Assembly (NCBI GenBank): GCA_938036405.1
Contig: CALHPT010000129.1
Coordinates: 1 to 23,001, forward strand
Length of the DNA stretch: 23,001 nt
Source: an uncultured Tannerella sp.
Lineage (GTDB): Bacteria > Bacteroidota > Bacteroidia > Bacteroidales > Tannerellaceae
Direction of reading: 5' to 3'
This document shows positions 7,967 through 15,350 of the stretch, one piece after another. The position numbers and the translations under genes are program-made. The notes below the pieces were generated by a model, which worked only from the letters and a program-made list of their open reading frames with translations, did no database searches and had not been told where the DNA came from. How positions within the stretch are numbered: position 1 is the first letter of the stretch; each line of letters opens with the position of its first letter.

Positions 7967-8692
7967 TTAACCGTTCGCCCGGAGTAAATCATTCATACCA
8001 AAGATGCCCTTTCGCCCGACGATAAACTCAGCCGCCAGGAGGGCACCGAGCGCAAAGCCGTCGCGATTCTTGGCCTCGTGGATGAGCCGGATCGTATCGG
8101 CGGTGGAGTCATAAACGACTTCGTGTGTGCCGGGTACTTCGCCCTCGCGCACGGACTCTACGCCGAGTTCGTCGGGCCGGTCGGAGAGGCCGGGCACCCA
8201 CCGCGCCTTGCGGTCGATCCGACGGACGATGGCGTCGGCCAGGGTGACGGCCGTGCCACTTGGGGCGTCGAGCTTGTGCACGTGGTGCGTCTCGGTGATG
8301 TGGACGTCGTAAGCGGGATAGGCGTTCATCAGCTCGGCCAGGCGGTCGCTGAGGGCGAAGAAGAGGTTCATGCCGAGGCTGAAGTTGGAGGCATAAAAAA
8401 AGGCGCCCCCAGCCGCGAGGCAGTGCTCCTTCAGTTCGTCCATGCGGGCTGTCCAGCCGGTGGATCCGCTTACTACGGGTAGGCCCGCGTCGATGCAGCG
8501 GGTGATGTTGTCGAAGGCCGTCTGTGGGCCGGTGAACTCGATGGCCACGTCGGCCCGGCGAAAGGCGTCGGAGGCGAAAGCGGTGGCGCTGTTGTCGATG
8601 TTGATGAGGGAGACGATGCGGTGTCCCCGGGTGGGTGCGAGGCGTTCGATGGTGTGTCCCATCTTCCCATACCCTATCAATGCCAAATTCAT
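7967..8692 (-). CDS. dapB: 4-hydroxy-tetrahydrodipicolinate reductase
   Basis: DapB catalyses the NAD(P)H-dependent reduction step of the diaminopimelate/lysine pathway in the cytoplasm, supplying cell-wall precursor. The protein has 241 residues. It starts with the nucleotide-binding motif MNLALIGYGKMG, followed by the central SGSTGW motif and the substrate-binding segment ETHHVHKLDAPSGTAVTLA, which contains the conserved His pair and Lys. Start: the ATG directly before NLALIGYGKMG. A longer in-frame extension to 8830 reads through the promoter and is not homologous. First gene of the dapB-lepB-S26 unit. The promoter is at 8781-8811, leaving a leader of roughly 80 nt, too short for a lysine riboswitch. 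Confidence 0.95.
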   Translation of the reverse strand: MNLALIGYGKMGHTIERLAPTRGHRIVSLINIDNSATAFASDAFRRADVAIEFTGPQTAFDNITRCIDAGLPVVSGSTGWTARMDELKEHCLAAGGAFFYASNFSLGMNLFFALSDRLAELMNAYPAYDVHITETHHVHKLDAPSGTAVTLADAIVRRIDRKARWVPGLSDRPDELGVESVREGEVPGTHEVVYDSTADTIRLIHEAKNRDGFALGALLAAEFIVGRKGIFGMNDLLRANG

Positions 8693-8780
8693 CCGGTTGC
8701 GAAATCTGTTGTTGTGAAACTTGTGGCAGGGCGCTGCATGATCCTCTACATGCTGCGCAAATGCCGTAAAAATGAGTGCG

Positions 8781-8812
8781 CAAATATAGGCCGGGAGCGG
8801 CTGATACCCAAT
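8781..8812 (-). promoter_or_regulatory. Promoter of dapB-lepB-S26
   Basis: On the minus strand, TATATTTG (8781-8788) matches the -7 consensus TAnnTTTG. A TTG (8809-8811, within ATTGG) lies 20 bp upstream at the -33 position. It is about 90 bp from the dapB ATG. The spacing and both boxes fit the Bacteroidetes housekeeping sigma factor. Confidence 0.65.
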
Positions 8813-8956
8813 CAGCGACTGCCGGCGCACCTGCCCCCGCAGGTCTTTTCTGCCGTGCCTATGGTGGGGCTTAGAAGCTGTTTTGAATGTATGGAGTGAT
8901 TCAGGGTGGCAAGCCCCTATTTCCGCTTTGTGAGAGTCCGTAAGTGTCGCTACATA
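8813..8956. other. Intergenic segment with no recognisable gene
   Basis: This is the left part of the 620-bp gap between dapB and tyrA. It contains a small hairpin, ACCTGC-CCCC-GCAGGT (8829-8844), followed by CTTTTCT, and otherwise nothing recognised. The hairpin could be a weak plus-strand terminator, but no plus-strand gene feeds into it. The 41-bp array follows to the right, and 9188-9314 next to tyrA also shows nothing identifiable. Confidence 0.5.
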
Positions 8957-9187
8957 TTAACTCGCAAGCTTGTGGCTTAATATCGAAGTGTTCGACATTA
9001 ACTCGCAAGTTTGCGGCTTAATATCGAAGTGTTCGACGTTAACTCGCAAGTTTGCGGCTTAATATTGAAGTGTTCGACATTAACTCGCAAGGTTACGGCT
9101 TAATATTGAAGTGTTCAACGTTAACTCGCAAAGTTGTGGCTTAATAATTTCAGGCGTATTATTAACTAACAACTTTACGAGTTAATC
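8957..9187. repeat. 41-bp tandem repeat array of paired stem-loops
   Basis: Units begin at 8957, 8998, 9039, 9080 and 9121, exactly 41 bp apart. A sixth element at 9162 keeps the period but matches the others better in reverse orientation (20 of 24 positions against unit 5). Each unit has an outer TTAA...TTAA palindrome enclosing CGCAA...TTGCG. Units 1-4 add a second palindrome of the TCGAA-GTG-TTCGA type. In unit 4 this second stem is TTGAA-GTG-TTCAA and in unit 3 TTGAA-GTG-TTCGA, so paired positions change together through a G-T intermediate. The array lies downstream of tyrA and upstream of the dapB promoter. There are no unique spacers, so it is not CRISPR. Confidence 0.9.
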
Positions 9188-9314
9188 TCTCCTCCCTCAA
9201 ATAGCCTCTCGCCTTATGGAATGGTCTGCAGATCGAGCAGAAAACATGCTAATTACTTCCGGGAAAAAGGCGGCTGCGGCCATTAGGGGAGTCTGCCGTG
9301 GTGCCCGTGGCGGA

Positions 9315-10088
9315 TCATTCGATGCGCTTGCGGAGGCGGGCGAGATAGGCGCGCATGGCTTCGGTGTCGTGGCGGGCGATGATGTGTTGTAGCTCGGCCA
9401 ACTCCTCGCGGATGCGCTCAATCTGACCGGGCGTGCGGGGGTTGAAGAGGATCTCGGAGAGCAGGTAGTCGTCTTCGGAGAGTACGCCGCGGGCGATCTT
9501 CATGTGGCGCCGGAAGGTGGTGCCGGGCGCGTCCTGATGTTCCATCGTGGCCACGAAGACGAACGTCGAGGCGAAGGGGATGCCGAGCGACTGGGCCACG
9601 ACGCGGTCGTGCTCGTCGAAGGTGTATTCGAAGATGTTCAGCTTGAGCCGGCCGTAGAGGTCCTTGAAAAATACCCGACCGAGGTGGTCGCCCTCGGAGA
9701 TGAGGATGGCGTTCTCGTTCATCAGGTTGCCGAGGTTGGCGAAGGTGGGGCCGAACATGGGGTGGGTGGAGACGTAGGGGAAGCCGCAGCGGGCGTAGTA
9801 TTCGGCCAGGCCGGTCTTGACCGAGGCGATGTCCGAGATGATGCAGCCAGGCCGGAGGTGCGGCAGCACGGCGTCGAAGGCCTCGAGGGTGCGGCTGAGC
9901 GTGACGCAGTTGATGACCAGCTCGGGGGCGAAGGCCTCCACCTCGTCGGGCGAGGCGAGGCGGAGGGCGTTATAGATGAAACGCATGCGGCGCGGGTCGG
10001 ACTCGAGGACGGCCACCTCGTGATCGAAGCTGAGCAGGTCGGTGAAGAACGACCCCATTCGACCTGCTCCGAGGATAAGGATCTTCAT
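9315..10088 (-). CDS. tyrA: Prephenate dehydrogenase
   Basis: TyrA oxidatively decarboxylates prephenate to 4-hydroxyphenylpyruvate with NAD(P), the committed tyrosine step. The 257-residue protein opens with the Rossmann motif MKILILGAGRMGSFF and has the TyrA-type segment STHPMFGPTFANLGNL, whose His is the expected catalytic residue. A helical dimerisation region follows. No ACT domain is fused. Arogenate specificity cannot be excluded from sequence. Start: ATG overlapping the stop of the DAHP synthase-chorismate mutase gene by 4 nt (ATGA), so translation is coupled. It is the last gene of the aromatic operon, and no clear terminator follows before the 41-bp array. Confidence 0.92.
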   Translation of the reverse strand: MKILILGAGRMGSFFTDLLSFDHEVAVLESDPRRMRFIYNALRLASPDEVEAFAPELVINCVTLSRTLEAFDAVLPHLRPGCIISDIASVKTGLAEYYARCGFPYVSTHPMFGPTFANLGNLMNENAILISEGDHLGRVFFKDLYGRLKLNIFEYTFDEHDRVVAQSLGIPFASTFVFVATMEHQDAPGTTFRRHMKIARGVLSEDDYLLSEILFNPRTPGQIERIREELAELQHIIARHDTEAMRAYLARLRKRIE

Positions 10089-11188
10089 GACTCGGCTGCG
10101 TTTTCGCCTTGGTTCATCACGATCATCTGCTGGCGCACGGACTCCTCGTGGATGTTCTTGAGGATAGCCTGCACGAAGTCCGGATTCAGCTCCATCGCGG
10201 CGCCGGCCTTGGCGCGGTTCTCGAGGATCTCGCCGTAGCGTGGCGACTGGAGGATGGGCATGTTGTGCTCCTTTTTGTAGACACCGATCTCGCGCGAGAT
10301 GCGCATGCGCTTGGCCAGGAGCTCGAGCAGTTGCTCGTCCACACCGTCGATCTGTCGGCGCAGGGCGGAGAGGTTCTCCGTCGTTTGCGTGGCGTCACGG
10401 ATGACGAGCAGGCTGAGCACATAGTCGAGCACATCGGGCGTGATCTGCTGTGCGGCGTCGCTCCAAGCCTCGTCGGGCGAGCAGTGCGACTCGATGATCA
10501 GACCGTCGAAGTTCAGGTCCATCGCCTGCTGGCTGAGCGGTGCGATCAGCTCACGCTTTCCGCCGATGTGGCTCGGGTCGCAGATGATGGGCAGGTTCGG
10601 GATGCGTCGGCGCAGCTCGATGGGGATGTGCCAGAGGGGTATGTTGCGATAGAGCTTCTTGTCGTACGAGCTGAAGCCGCGGTGGATGACGGCGATGCGT
10701 CGGATGCCGGCGCCGTAGACACGTTGGATGGCGCCGATCCAGAGCTCTAAGTCGGGGTTCACGGGGTTCTTGATCAGTACGGGGATGTCTACGCCCGAGA
10801 GCGCGTCGGCCACGTCCTGCATGGCGAAGGGGTTGACGGCCGTCCGGGCGCCGATCCAAAGCACGTCCACGCCGGCCTTGAGCGCCTCAAAGACGTGATC
10901 GCGTGTGGCCACTTCGGTGGCTACGTACATGCCCGTCTCCTCCTTCACGCGTTTGAGCCACTTCAGGCCCGGTGCGCCGACGCCCTCGAAGCCCCCCGGC
11001 CGCGTGCGCGGCTTCCAGATCCCCGCGCGAAAGATCTTCACCCCCACGGCTGCCAATGCATTGGCGGTAGTCATCACTTGCTCTTCGGTCTCCGCGCTGC
11101 ACGGGCCGGCAATCACCAGCGGACGCTTCTCGTCGACCCCCGGTAATACGATGGATTTCAAATCCAAATTCTCGATTTTCTTGCTCAT
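10085..11188 (-). CDS. Bifunctional 3-deoxy-7-phosphoheptulonate synthase / chorismate mutase
   Basis: This 367-residue fusion combines the first shikimate-pathway step (phosphoenolpyruvate plus erythrose 4-phosphate) with chorismate mutase, which makes prephenate. The type I-beta DAHP synthase barrel (about 1-265) shows AGPCSAE with metal-ligand Cys30, KPRTRPGGFEG, IHRGFSSYDKKLYRN and ICDPSHIGG. The AroQ-type mutase domain (about 275-367) begins LRRQIDGVDEQLLELLAKRM and includes the SREIGVYKKE segment. Such fusions are known from Prevotella nigrescens and Porphyromonas gingivalis, where the mutase domain also mediates feedback inhibition by prephenate. Start: ATG at MSKKIENLDL; the longer frame reads into the repeat-bearing gap. 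It lies 112 bp after the aminotransferase gene and overlaps tyrA by 4 nt. Confidence 0.95.
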   Translation of the reverse strand: MSKKIENLDLKSIVLPGVDEKRPLVIAGPCSAETEEQVMTTANALAAVGVKIFRAGIWKPRTRPGGFEGVGAPGLKWLKRVKEETGMYVATEVATRDHVFEALKAGVDVLWIGARTAVNPFAMQDVADALSGVDIPVLIKNPVNPDLELWIGAIQRVYGAGIRRIAVIHRGFSSYDKKLYRNIPLWHIPIELRRRIPNLPIICDPSHIGGKRELIAPLSQQAMDLNFDGLIIESHCSPDEAWSDAAQQITPDVLDYVLSLLVIRDATQTTENLSALRRQIDGVDEQLLELLAKRMRISREIGVYKKEHNMPILQSPRYGEILENRAKAGAAMELNPDFVQAILKNIHEESVRQQMIVMNQGENAAES

Positions 11189-11230
11189 TGTAGTATATGT
11201 GTAGATGTATGATTCATTGTTAGTCGGGCG

Positions 11231-11318
11231 CCCGTCTCTCATTTTTCGATTTTCGTTGGCCTCTGCCGAGGCCGGGGAAGTATGGCCGGGTACCCGTCTC
11301 TCATTTTCCGATTCTCGT
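11231..11318 (-). repeat. Dispersed intergenic repeat, copy C, flanked by direct repeats
   Basis: On the minus strand the core reads GTACCCGGCCATACTTCCCC, then the perfect stem-loop GGCCTC-GGCA-GAGGCC. Compared with copy A (GCCCTC/GAGGGC), one base pair is exchanged on both sides. The core is bracketed by two near-identical 26-bp direct repeats at 11231-11256 and 11293-11318 (both begin CCCGTCTCTCATTTT on the plus strand). The outer one overlaps the end of the aminotransferase gene. It occupies the gap inside the aromatic operon. Confidence 0.7.
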
Positions 11319-12509
11319 TTTCACCCTTTCCAGCGCCTCCTCGAGCGCGTCCTCCGGACAACAAAGCGAGATGCGCACGTACTGATCGCCGGCCGACCCG
11401 AAGATGAAGCCGGGCGTGATGAATACGTGGGCCTGCTGGAGCACGCGGTCGGCCAACGCCTCGCCGCTCTGTGCCGATACTGGCACCCGTCCCCAGAGGA
11501 ACATGCCCACCTGATTCCGGTCGTACTGGCATCCGAGCGCGTCCATGATGCGCTCCGCCAAGACGCGGCGACGGCGATAGACGGCATTCATCCCGTCGTA
11601 CCATTCGCGCGGCGCTTTGAGCGCTTCCACCACGGCCGACTGCATGGGGCGGAACTGCCCCGAGTCCACATTGCTCTTCACGCGCAGGATCCACGACACG
11701 AATGGCGCATTCGAGGCCAACATGGCCATGCGCCAGCCCGGCATGTTGTGCGCCTTGCTCATCGAATTCAGCTCGATGCACACCTCCTTGCCACCCTTCA
11801 CAGCGAGGATGCTGCGCGGGTGATCGTTCAGAATGAAGCTGTACGGGTTGTCGTGACAGATGACGATGCCGTGCCGACGCCCAAAGTCGACTAAGCGCTC
11901 CAGCAACTCGTCCGACGCGTCCGCACCTGTCGGCATGTTCGGATAATTGACCCACATCAGCTTGATCGGTGCGCACAACGCCGCCTCACGTTCGGCCACG
12001 AGGTGCTCCAGCACCTCAAAGTCGGGCTGCCATCCGCGCGACGCCTCAAGCGTGTACGGAACCAGCTCCGCACCCACCAGACGGCTCACCGAGCTATAAG
12101 TCGGGTATCCCGGGTTGGGCACCAAGACGCCTTCGCCGGGGTTGAGGAAGGCCATAGAGACGTGCAGGATGCCCTCTTTCGACCCGATGAGCGGCAGCAC
12201 TTCACGGTCCGCATCCAGCGTGACGCCATACCATTGTTTGTACCACGCCGCGTAGCCTCGACGCAGCTCGGGCATGCCCGTGTAGGGCTGATAGCCGTGC
12301 ACATCGGGACGTGCCACCTCGCGCTGGAACGTCTCGACGGCCACCTCCGACGGAGGCAGGTCGGGGCTGCCTATCCCGAGGCTGATCACGCGTTTGCCGG
12401 CGGCATTCATAGCCGCCACTTCCTTCAGTTTCTTGGAGAAGTAATACTCCTGCACCGTGCCGACGCGGTGGGCCGGCCGTACGCTAAATGCTTTGTTTTC
12501 CTTGTTCAT
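11301..12509 (-). CDS. Class I/II pyridoxal-phosphate aminotransferase of the aromatic operon
   Basis: This 402-residue fold-type I aminotransferase probably transfers an amino group to phenylpyruvate and 4-hydroxyphenylpyruvate, completing Phe and Tyr synthesis; the substrate is inferred from the operon. Visible elements are ISLGIGSPDLPPS near the N-terminus, PNPGYPTYSS, NYPNMPTGA (cofactor-binding Asn), the Asp region CHDNPYSF, and the probable Schiff-base Lys in ELNSMSKAHNMPGWRMAM. The closest family feel is the aspartate/LL-diaminopimelate aminotransferase-like group, so a DAP or aspartate role is an alternative. Start: ATG inside the end of pheA (26-nt overlap), indicating coupled translation. 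Its stop codon falls within one of the direct repeats of copy C. Confidence 0.88.
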   Translation of the reverse strand: MNKENKAFSVRPAHRVGTVQEYYFSKKLKEVAAMNAAGKRVISLGIGSPDLPPSEVAVETFQREVARPDVHGYQPYTGMPELRRGYAAWYKQWYGVTLDADREVLPLIGSKEGILHVSMAFLNPGEGVLVPNPGYPTYSSVSRLVGAELVPYTLEASRGWQPDFEVLEHLVAEREAALCAPIKLMWVNYPNMPTGADASDELLERLVDFGRRHGIVICHDNPYSFILNDHPRSILAVKGGKEVCIELNSMSKAHNMPGWRMAMLASNAPFVSWILRVKSNVDSGQFRPMQSAVVEALKAPREWYDGMNAVYRRRRVLAERIMDALGCQYDRNQVGMFLWGRVPVSAQSGEALADRVLQQAHVFITPGFIFGSAGDQYVRISLCCPEDALEEALERVKTRIGK

Positions 12510-13323
12510 ATTCGCCCAGTATTTTCAAGTCGTTAGTCAGTGGGATGATGGCCTCCAAGGCTTGCCGATAGCGCGTGTAATCCTCGAAGGTGAGGTTGAC
12601 GTAAAACATGTACTCCCACTCGCGTCCGATGATGGGTAGCGACTGGATCTTGGAGAGGTTCATGTCGTAAAACGAGAGGATGGTGAGCACCTTCGAGAGG
12701 CTTCCGGAGGTGTGTGGTAGGGCGAAGACGAGCGACGCCTTGTTTCTCACCGCCTCTTGCTGTATGTGTTCGGCCAGGTCGGGGCGGGCGATGACGAGGA
12801 AGCGCGTATAGTTGCGTTTGTTCGTTTCCACGCCCTCGGCCAACACCTCCAGGCCGTACATCTCGGCCGCACGTCGGGCGCAGATCACGCCGTGACCGTG
12901 CATTTGTTTCTCGGCCACCCAACGGGCGCTGCCGGCCGTATCGTCACACTCTACGAGCTTGGCGCCCGGCAGTGTGTCCAGGAAGTCGCGACACTGCATC
13001 AGCGCGATGGGGTGCGAATTGACCTCGGTGATGTCCTCCGCCCGCGTGCCTGGCAGCGCGGCGAAGGAGTGCATGATGCGCAGTTTATACTCCCCCACAA
13101 TGCGGCAATTTCCCTCGCGGATCAGCTCGTGGTTTTGCAGCAGACTGCCGGCGATGGTGTTCTCGATGGCCATCATGCCGACGGTGCCGGCGGATACGTG
13201 TTCGATCACTTCGCGAAACGTGTCGCAGGGTACTGGCTCCACGGCCTCGCCTTCAAAATAGCGTTGCGCCGCCACGTCGTGATACGACCCCGCTATGCCT
13301 TGTATGGCTACTTTCTTCTTCAT
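12484..13323 (-). CDS. pheA: Prephenate dehydratase
   Basis: PheA converts prephenate to phenylpyruvate in phenylalanine synthesis. The 279-residue protein begins MKKKVAIQGIAGSYHDVAA and has the dehydratase motifs AIENTIAGSL (about 53-61) and the TRF triplet (173-175). A C-terminal ACT domain (about 198-275) includes PHTSGSLSKVLTILS and NLSKIQSLPIIG, equivalent to the GALV and ESRP regions that bind Phe for feedback control. There is no fused chorismate mutase; that activity is on the third gene of the operon. Start: ATG at 13323, preceded by an AAAAAGGA ribosome-binding site. A longer frame to 13404 would begin inside the attenuator terminator and is rejected. It is the first structural gene after the Phe/Tyr leader. 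Confidence 0.95.
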   Translation of the reverse strand: MKKKVAIQGIAGSYHDVAAQRYFEGEAVEPVPCDTFREVIEHVSAGTVGMMAIENTIAGSLLQNHELIREGNCRIVGEYKLRIMHSFAALPGTRAEDITEVNSHPIALMQCRDFLDTLPGAKLVECDDTAGSARWVAEKQMHGHGVICARRAAEMYGLEVLAEGVETNKRNYTRFLVIARPDLAEHIQQEAVRNKASLVFALPHTSGSLSKVLTILSFYDMNLSKIQSLPIIGREWEYMFYVNLTFEDYTRYRQALEAIIPLTNDLKILGEYEQGKQSI

Positions 13324-13381
13324 TCCTTTTTGTTCGTCGTTTATATCCGGTCGATCCTCCTTTTTGCGAATGGGGAACCCT

Positions 13382-13420
13382 AGAAAAAGAAAAGATCCCA
13401 CCATTTACAATGGCAGGATC
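13382..13420 (-). terminator. Attenuator terminator upstream of pheA
   Basis: On the minus strand GATCCTGCCATT-GTA-AATGGTGGGATC (13420 to 13394) folds into a 12-bp stem with two internal G-T pairs. It is followed directly by TTTTCTTTTTCT. It lies between the leader peptide stop (13450) and the pheA start (13323). Its 5' arm GATCCTGCC (13412-13420) is exactly complementary to GGCAGGATC within the leader (13466-13474), so terminator and antiterminator are mutually exclusive. Confidence 0.85.
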
Positions 13421-13449
13421 TTTCTCTATTTCCTTCATAAAAGTCTCTT

Positions 13450-13530
13450 CTACTTACGTGCACCGGATCCTGCCTTTACTTCGCTGTCGAGGTAAAAGAA
13501 AAAATAACCGTATGCGTAAAATCGACCCAT
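13450..13530 (-). CDS. Phe/Tyr-rich leader peptide of the aromatic amino-acid operon
   Basis: This 26-codon ORF begins MGRFYAYGYFFFYLD and ends GSGARK. Codons 4-13 contain four Phe and four Tyr, an extreme composition. It starts about 15-20 nt after the probable transcription start, has a purine-rich GAAGAGA just upstream of its ATG, and is followed by an intrinsic terminator and then pheA. Late codons (AAG GCA GGA TCC) carry the antiterminator sequence. A ribosome stalled at the Phe/Tyr codons would leave this segment free to pair with the terminator's 5' arm and allow read-through. A ribosome reaching the stop codon, 13 nt away, would cover the segment and permit termination. This is classical leader-peptide attenuation as in enterobacterial pheA and trp operons. 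Confidence 0.85.
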   Translation of the reverse strand: MGRFYAYGYFFFYLDSEVKAGSGARK

Positions 13531-13552
13531 GATCTCTTCGTTAAATCGTCGG

Positions 13553-13583
13553 CAAAGATAGAATCGCATTCTTTCTAAACAAG
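13553..13583 (-). promoter_or_regulatory. Promoter of the Phe/Tyr operon leader
   Basis: On the minus strand TATCTTTG (13553-13560) matches the -7 consensus TAnnTTTG. TTG (13580-13582) lies exactly 19 bp upstream at the -33 position. It is the best-formed promoter in the window and would start transcription some 15-20 nt before the leader peptide ATG. Confidence 0.75.
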
Positions 13584-13634
13584 GAATAGGTAGAGAGACG
13601 CTGGATGCTGCCTCCCGCCCCCACCTTCTTGCAG

Positions 13635-13642
13635 TACCTTTG
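13635..13642 (+). promoter_or_regulatory. Probable -7 box of the ABC-F gene
   Basis: TACCTTTG matches TAnnTTTG, 38 bp before the ABC-F ATG. The 13-mer TACCTTTGCCCGC recurs exactly at the cobQ promoter (19269). No good -33 element is visible. It is divergent from the aromatic-operon promoter, about 75 bp away. Confidence 0.5.
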
Positions 13643-13680
13643 CCCGCGTATTATTAAAGCATATATCACACGAAGAAATC

Positions 13681-15300
13681 ATGATTATAGTTAGCGGTTT
13701 GGACATCCGATTCGGAAAGCGGATCCTCTTTCAAGACGTCAATCTCAAGTTTTTGCCCGGCAACTGTTATGGCATCATCGGTGCCAACGGTGCCGGTAAA
13801 TCCACCTTCCTGCGCGCCATCAGTGGCGACCTCGACCCGACGCGTGGCACGATCAGCATGGGCCCCGGCGAGCGACTCTCGGTCTTGGCGCAGGATCACT
13901 TTGCCTTCGACGATTACACGGTGCTCGACACTGTCCTCATGGGCCACACGCAGCTCTGGGCTGTGATGAGCGAAAAGAATGCGCTCTACGCCAAGGAGGA
14001 CTTTACCGACGCCGACGGCATTCGCGCCTCGGAGCTGGAGGAGAAGTTTGCCGAGATGGAGGGGTGGAACGCTGAGAGCGATGCGGCGGCGCTGCTCAGT
14101 GGGCTGGGCATTGAGGAGGCGCTGCACGCGAAGATGATGCGCGATCTGAGTGGTAAGCAGAAAGTGCGTGTGCTGTTGGCCAGGGCGCTCTTTGGTAAGC
14201 CGGACAACTTGCTACTCGATGAGCCTACGAACGACCTCGACCTGGAGACCGTATCCTGGCTCGAGAACTACCTGGCCAACTTCGAGCACACGGTGCTTGT
14301 CGTCAGCCACGACCGCCACTTCCTTGACTCTGTCTGCACCCACACCGTGGACATCGACTTCGGGAAACTCAAACTCTTCGCCGGCAACTACAGCTTCTGG
14401 TACGAGTCGAGCCAGCTGGCCCTCCGCCAACAGCAGCAACAGAACAAGAAGGCCGAGGAGAAGAAGAAGGAGCTGGAGGAGTTTATCCGCCGATTTAGCG
14501 CCAACGTGGCCAAGTCGAAGCAGACCACGAGCCGCAAGAAGATGCTCGAGAAGCTCAACATTGAGGAGATCCAACCCTCGTCGCGCCGTTACCCGGGCAT
14601 CCTTTTCAACCCCGCTCGCGAGCCGGGCAACCAAATCCTGGAAGTCAGCGGTCTGACGAAAACGATCGACGGGCACACGCTCTTCCGTGACCTGAACTTC
14701 AACGTGGAGAAGGACGACAAGATCGTCTTCATCAGTCGCGACCCGCGCGCTATGACGGCCTTCTTCCAGATCATCAACGGCGAGGAGGAGCCCGACGCAG
14801 GCACCTTCCGCTGGGGGCAGACGATCACGACGGCCTACCTGCCGCTGGACAATGCTCGCTATTTCAACTCCGACTACAACCTCCTAGAGTGGCTCGGGCA
14901 GTTCGCCAAGGACACGAACGAGGTCTTCCTCAAAGGCTTCCTCGGCCGCATGCTCTTCACCGGCGAGGAGCTCCAGAAGAAGGTGAGCGTCCTCTCCGGC
15001 GGCGAGAAGATGCGCTGCATGATCTCGCGCATGATGCTCCGCGACGCCAACACGCTCATCCTCGACACGCCCACGAACCACCTCGACCTCGAGTCGATCC
15101 AGGCCTTTAACAACACGCTGGTGAACTACAAGGGCAATGTGCTCTTCGCCAGCCACGACCACGAGTTCATCCAGACCGTCGCCAACCGCGTCATCGAGCT
15201 TACCCCGAACGGCAACATTGACAAGATGATCGAGTACGACGATTACATCTCCGATCCCAAGATCGCCGAGCTCCGCGAACACCTCTACGCGGGGAAGTGA
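13681..15300 (+). CDS. ABC-F family ATPase, YbiT-like, with one degenerate ATP site
   Basis: This 539-residue soluble protein has two ABC domains and no membrane segment, as in the ribosome-associated ABC-F translation factors. Domain 1 has Walker A GANGAGKST (34-42), LSGKQ (156-160) and DEPTNDLD (180-187). A charged linker follows (about 245-300, QQQQQNKKAEEKKKELEEF...RFSANVAKSK). Domain 2 has LSGGE (438-442), but its Walker A position reads ISRDPRAMTA (351-360) with no GK[S/T], and its Walker B is LDTPTNHLD with Thr463 replacing the catalytic Glu. The linker and SRR segments align by eye with E. coli YbiT. Function in translation or ribosome protection is inferred from family. Monocistronic on the plus strand; it stops just before the 21-bp repeat array. 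Confidence 0.9.
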   Translation: MIIVSGLDIRFGKRILFQDVNLKFLPGNCYGIIGANGAGKSTFLRAISGDLDPTRGTISMGPGERLSVLAQDHFAFDDYTVLDTVLMGHTQLWAVMSEKNALYAKEDFTDADGIRASELEEKFAEMEGWNAESDAAALLSGLGIEEALHAKMMRDLSGKQKVRVLLARALFGKPDNLLLDEPTNDLDLETVSWLENYLANFEHTVLVVSHDRHFLDSVCTHTVDIDFGKLKLFAGNYSFWYESSQLALRQQQQQNKKAEEKKKELEEFIRRFSANVAKSKQTTSRKKMLEKLNIEEIQPSSRRYPGILFNPAREPGNQILEVSGLTKTIDGHTLFRDLNFNVEKDDKIVFISRDPRAMTAFFQIINGEEEPDAGTFRWGQTITTAYLPLDNARYFNSDYNLLEWLGQFAKDTNEVFLKGFLGRMLFTGEELQKKVSVLSGGEKMRCMISRMMLRDANTLILDTPTNHLDLESIQAFNNTLVNYKGNVLFASHDHEFIQTVANRVIELTPNGNIDKMIEYDDYISDPKIAELREHLYAGK

Positions 15301-15350
15301 TCGTAATACCCGCTGTTTTTCAGGCTCAAAACCGCCTGAGACGTTCCGAA

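Noticed and set aside
8693..8830. N-terminal extension of DapB to 8830, or a lysine riboswitch in its leader
   Set aside because: The extension has no family motif and reads through a good promoter. The remaining leader of about 80 nt is too short for a lysine riboswitch.
8865..8905. Possible insertion-sequence end near AGAAGCTGTTTTGAATG
   Set aside because: No matching inverted terminal repeat, target duplication or transposase was seen nearby.
8957..9187. CRISPR-like regular array
   Set aside because: The whole 41-bp unit is repeated with no unique spacers, and no cas gene is in the window.
13324..13438. Longer PheA start (13404) or a separate 61-codon minus-strand gene starting at 13438
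   Set aside because: Both begin in or read through the attenuator terminator. The ATG at 13323 has a ribosome-binding site and begins the conserved PheA sequence.
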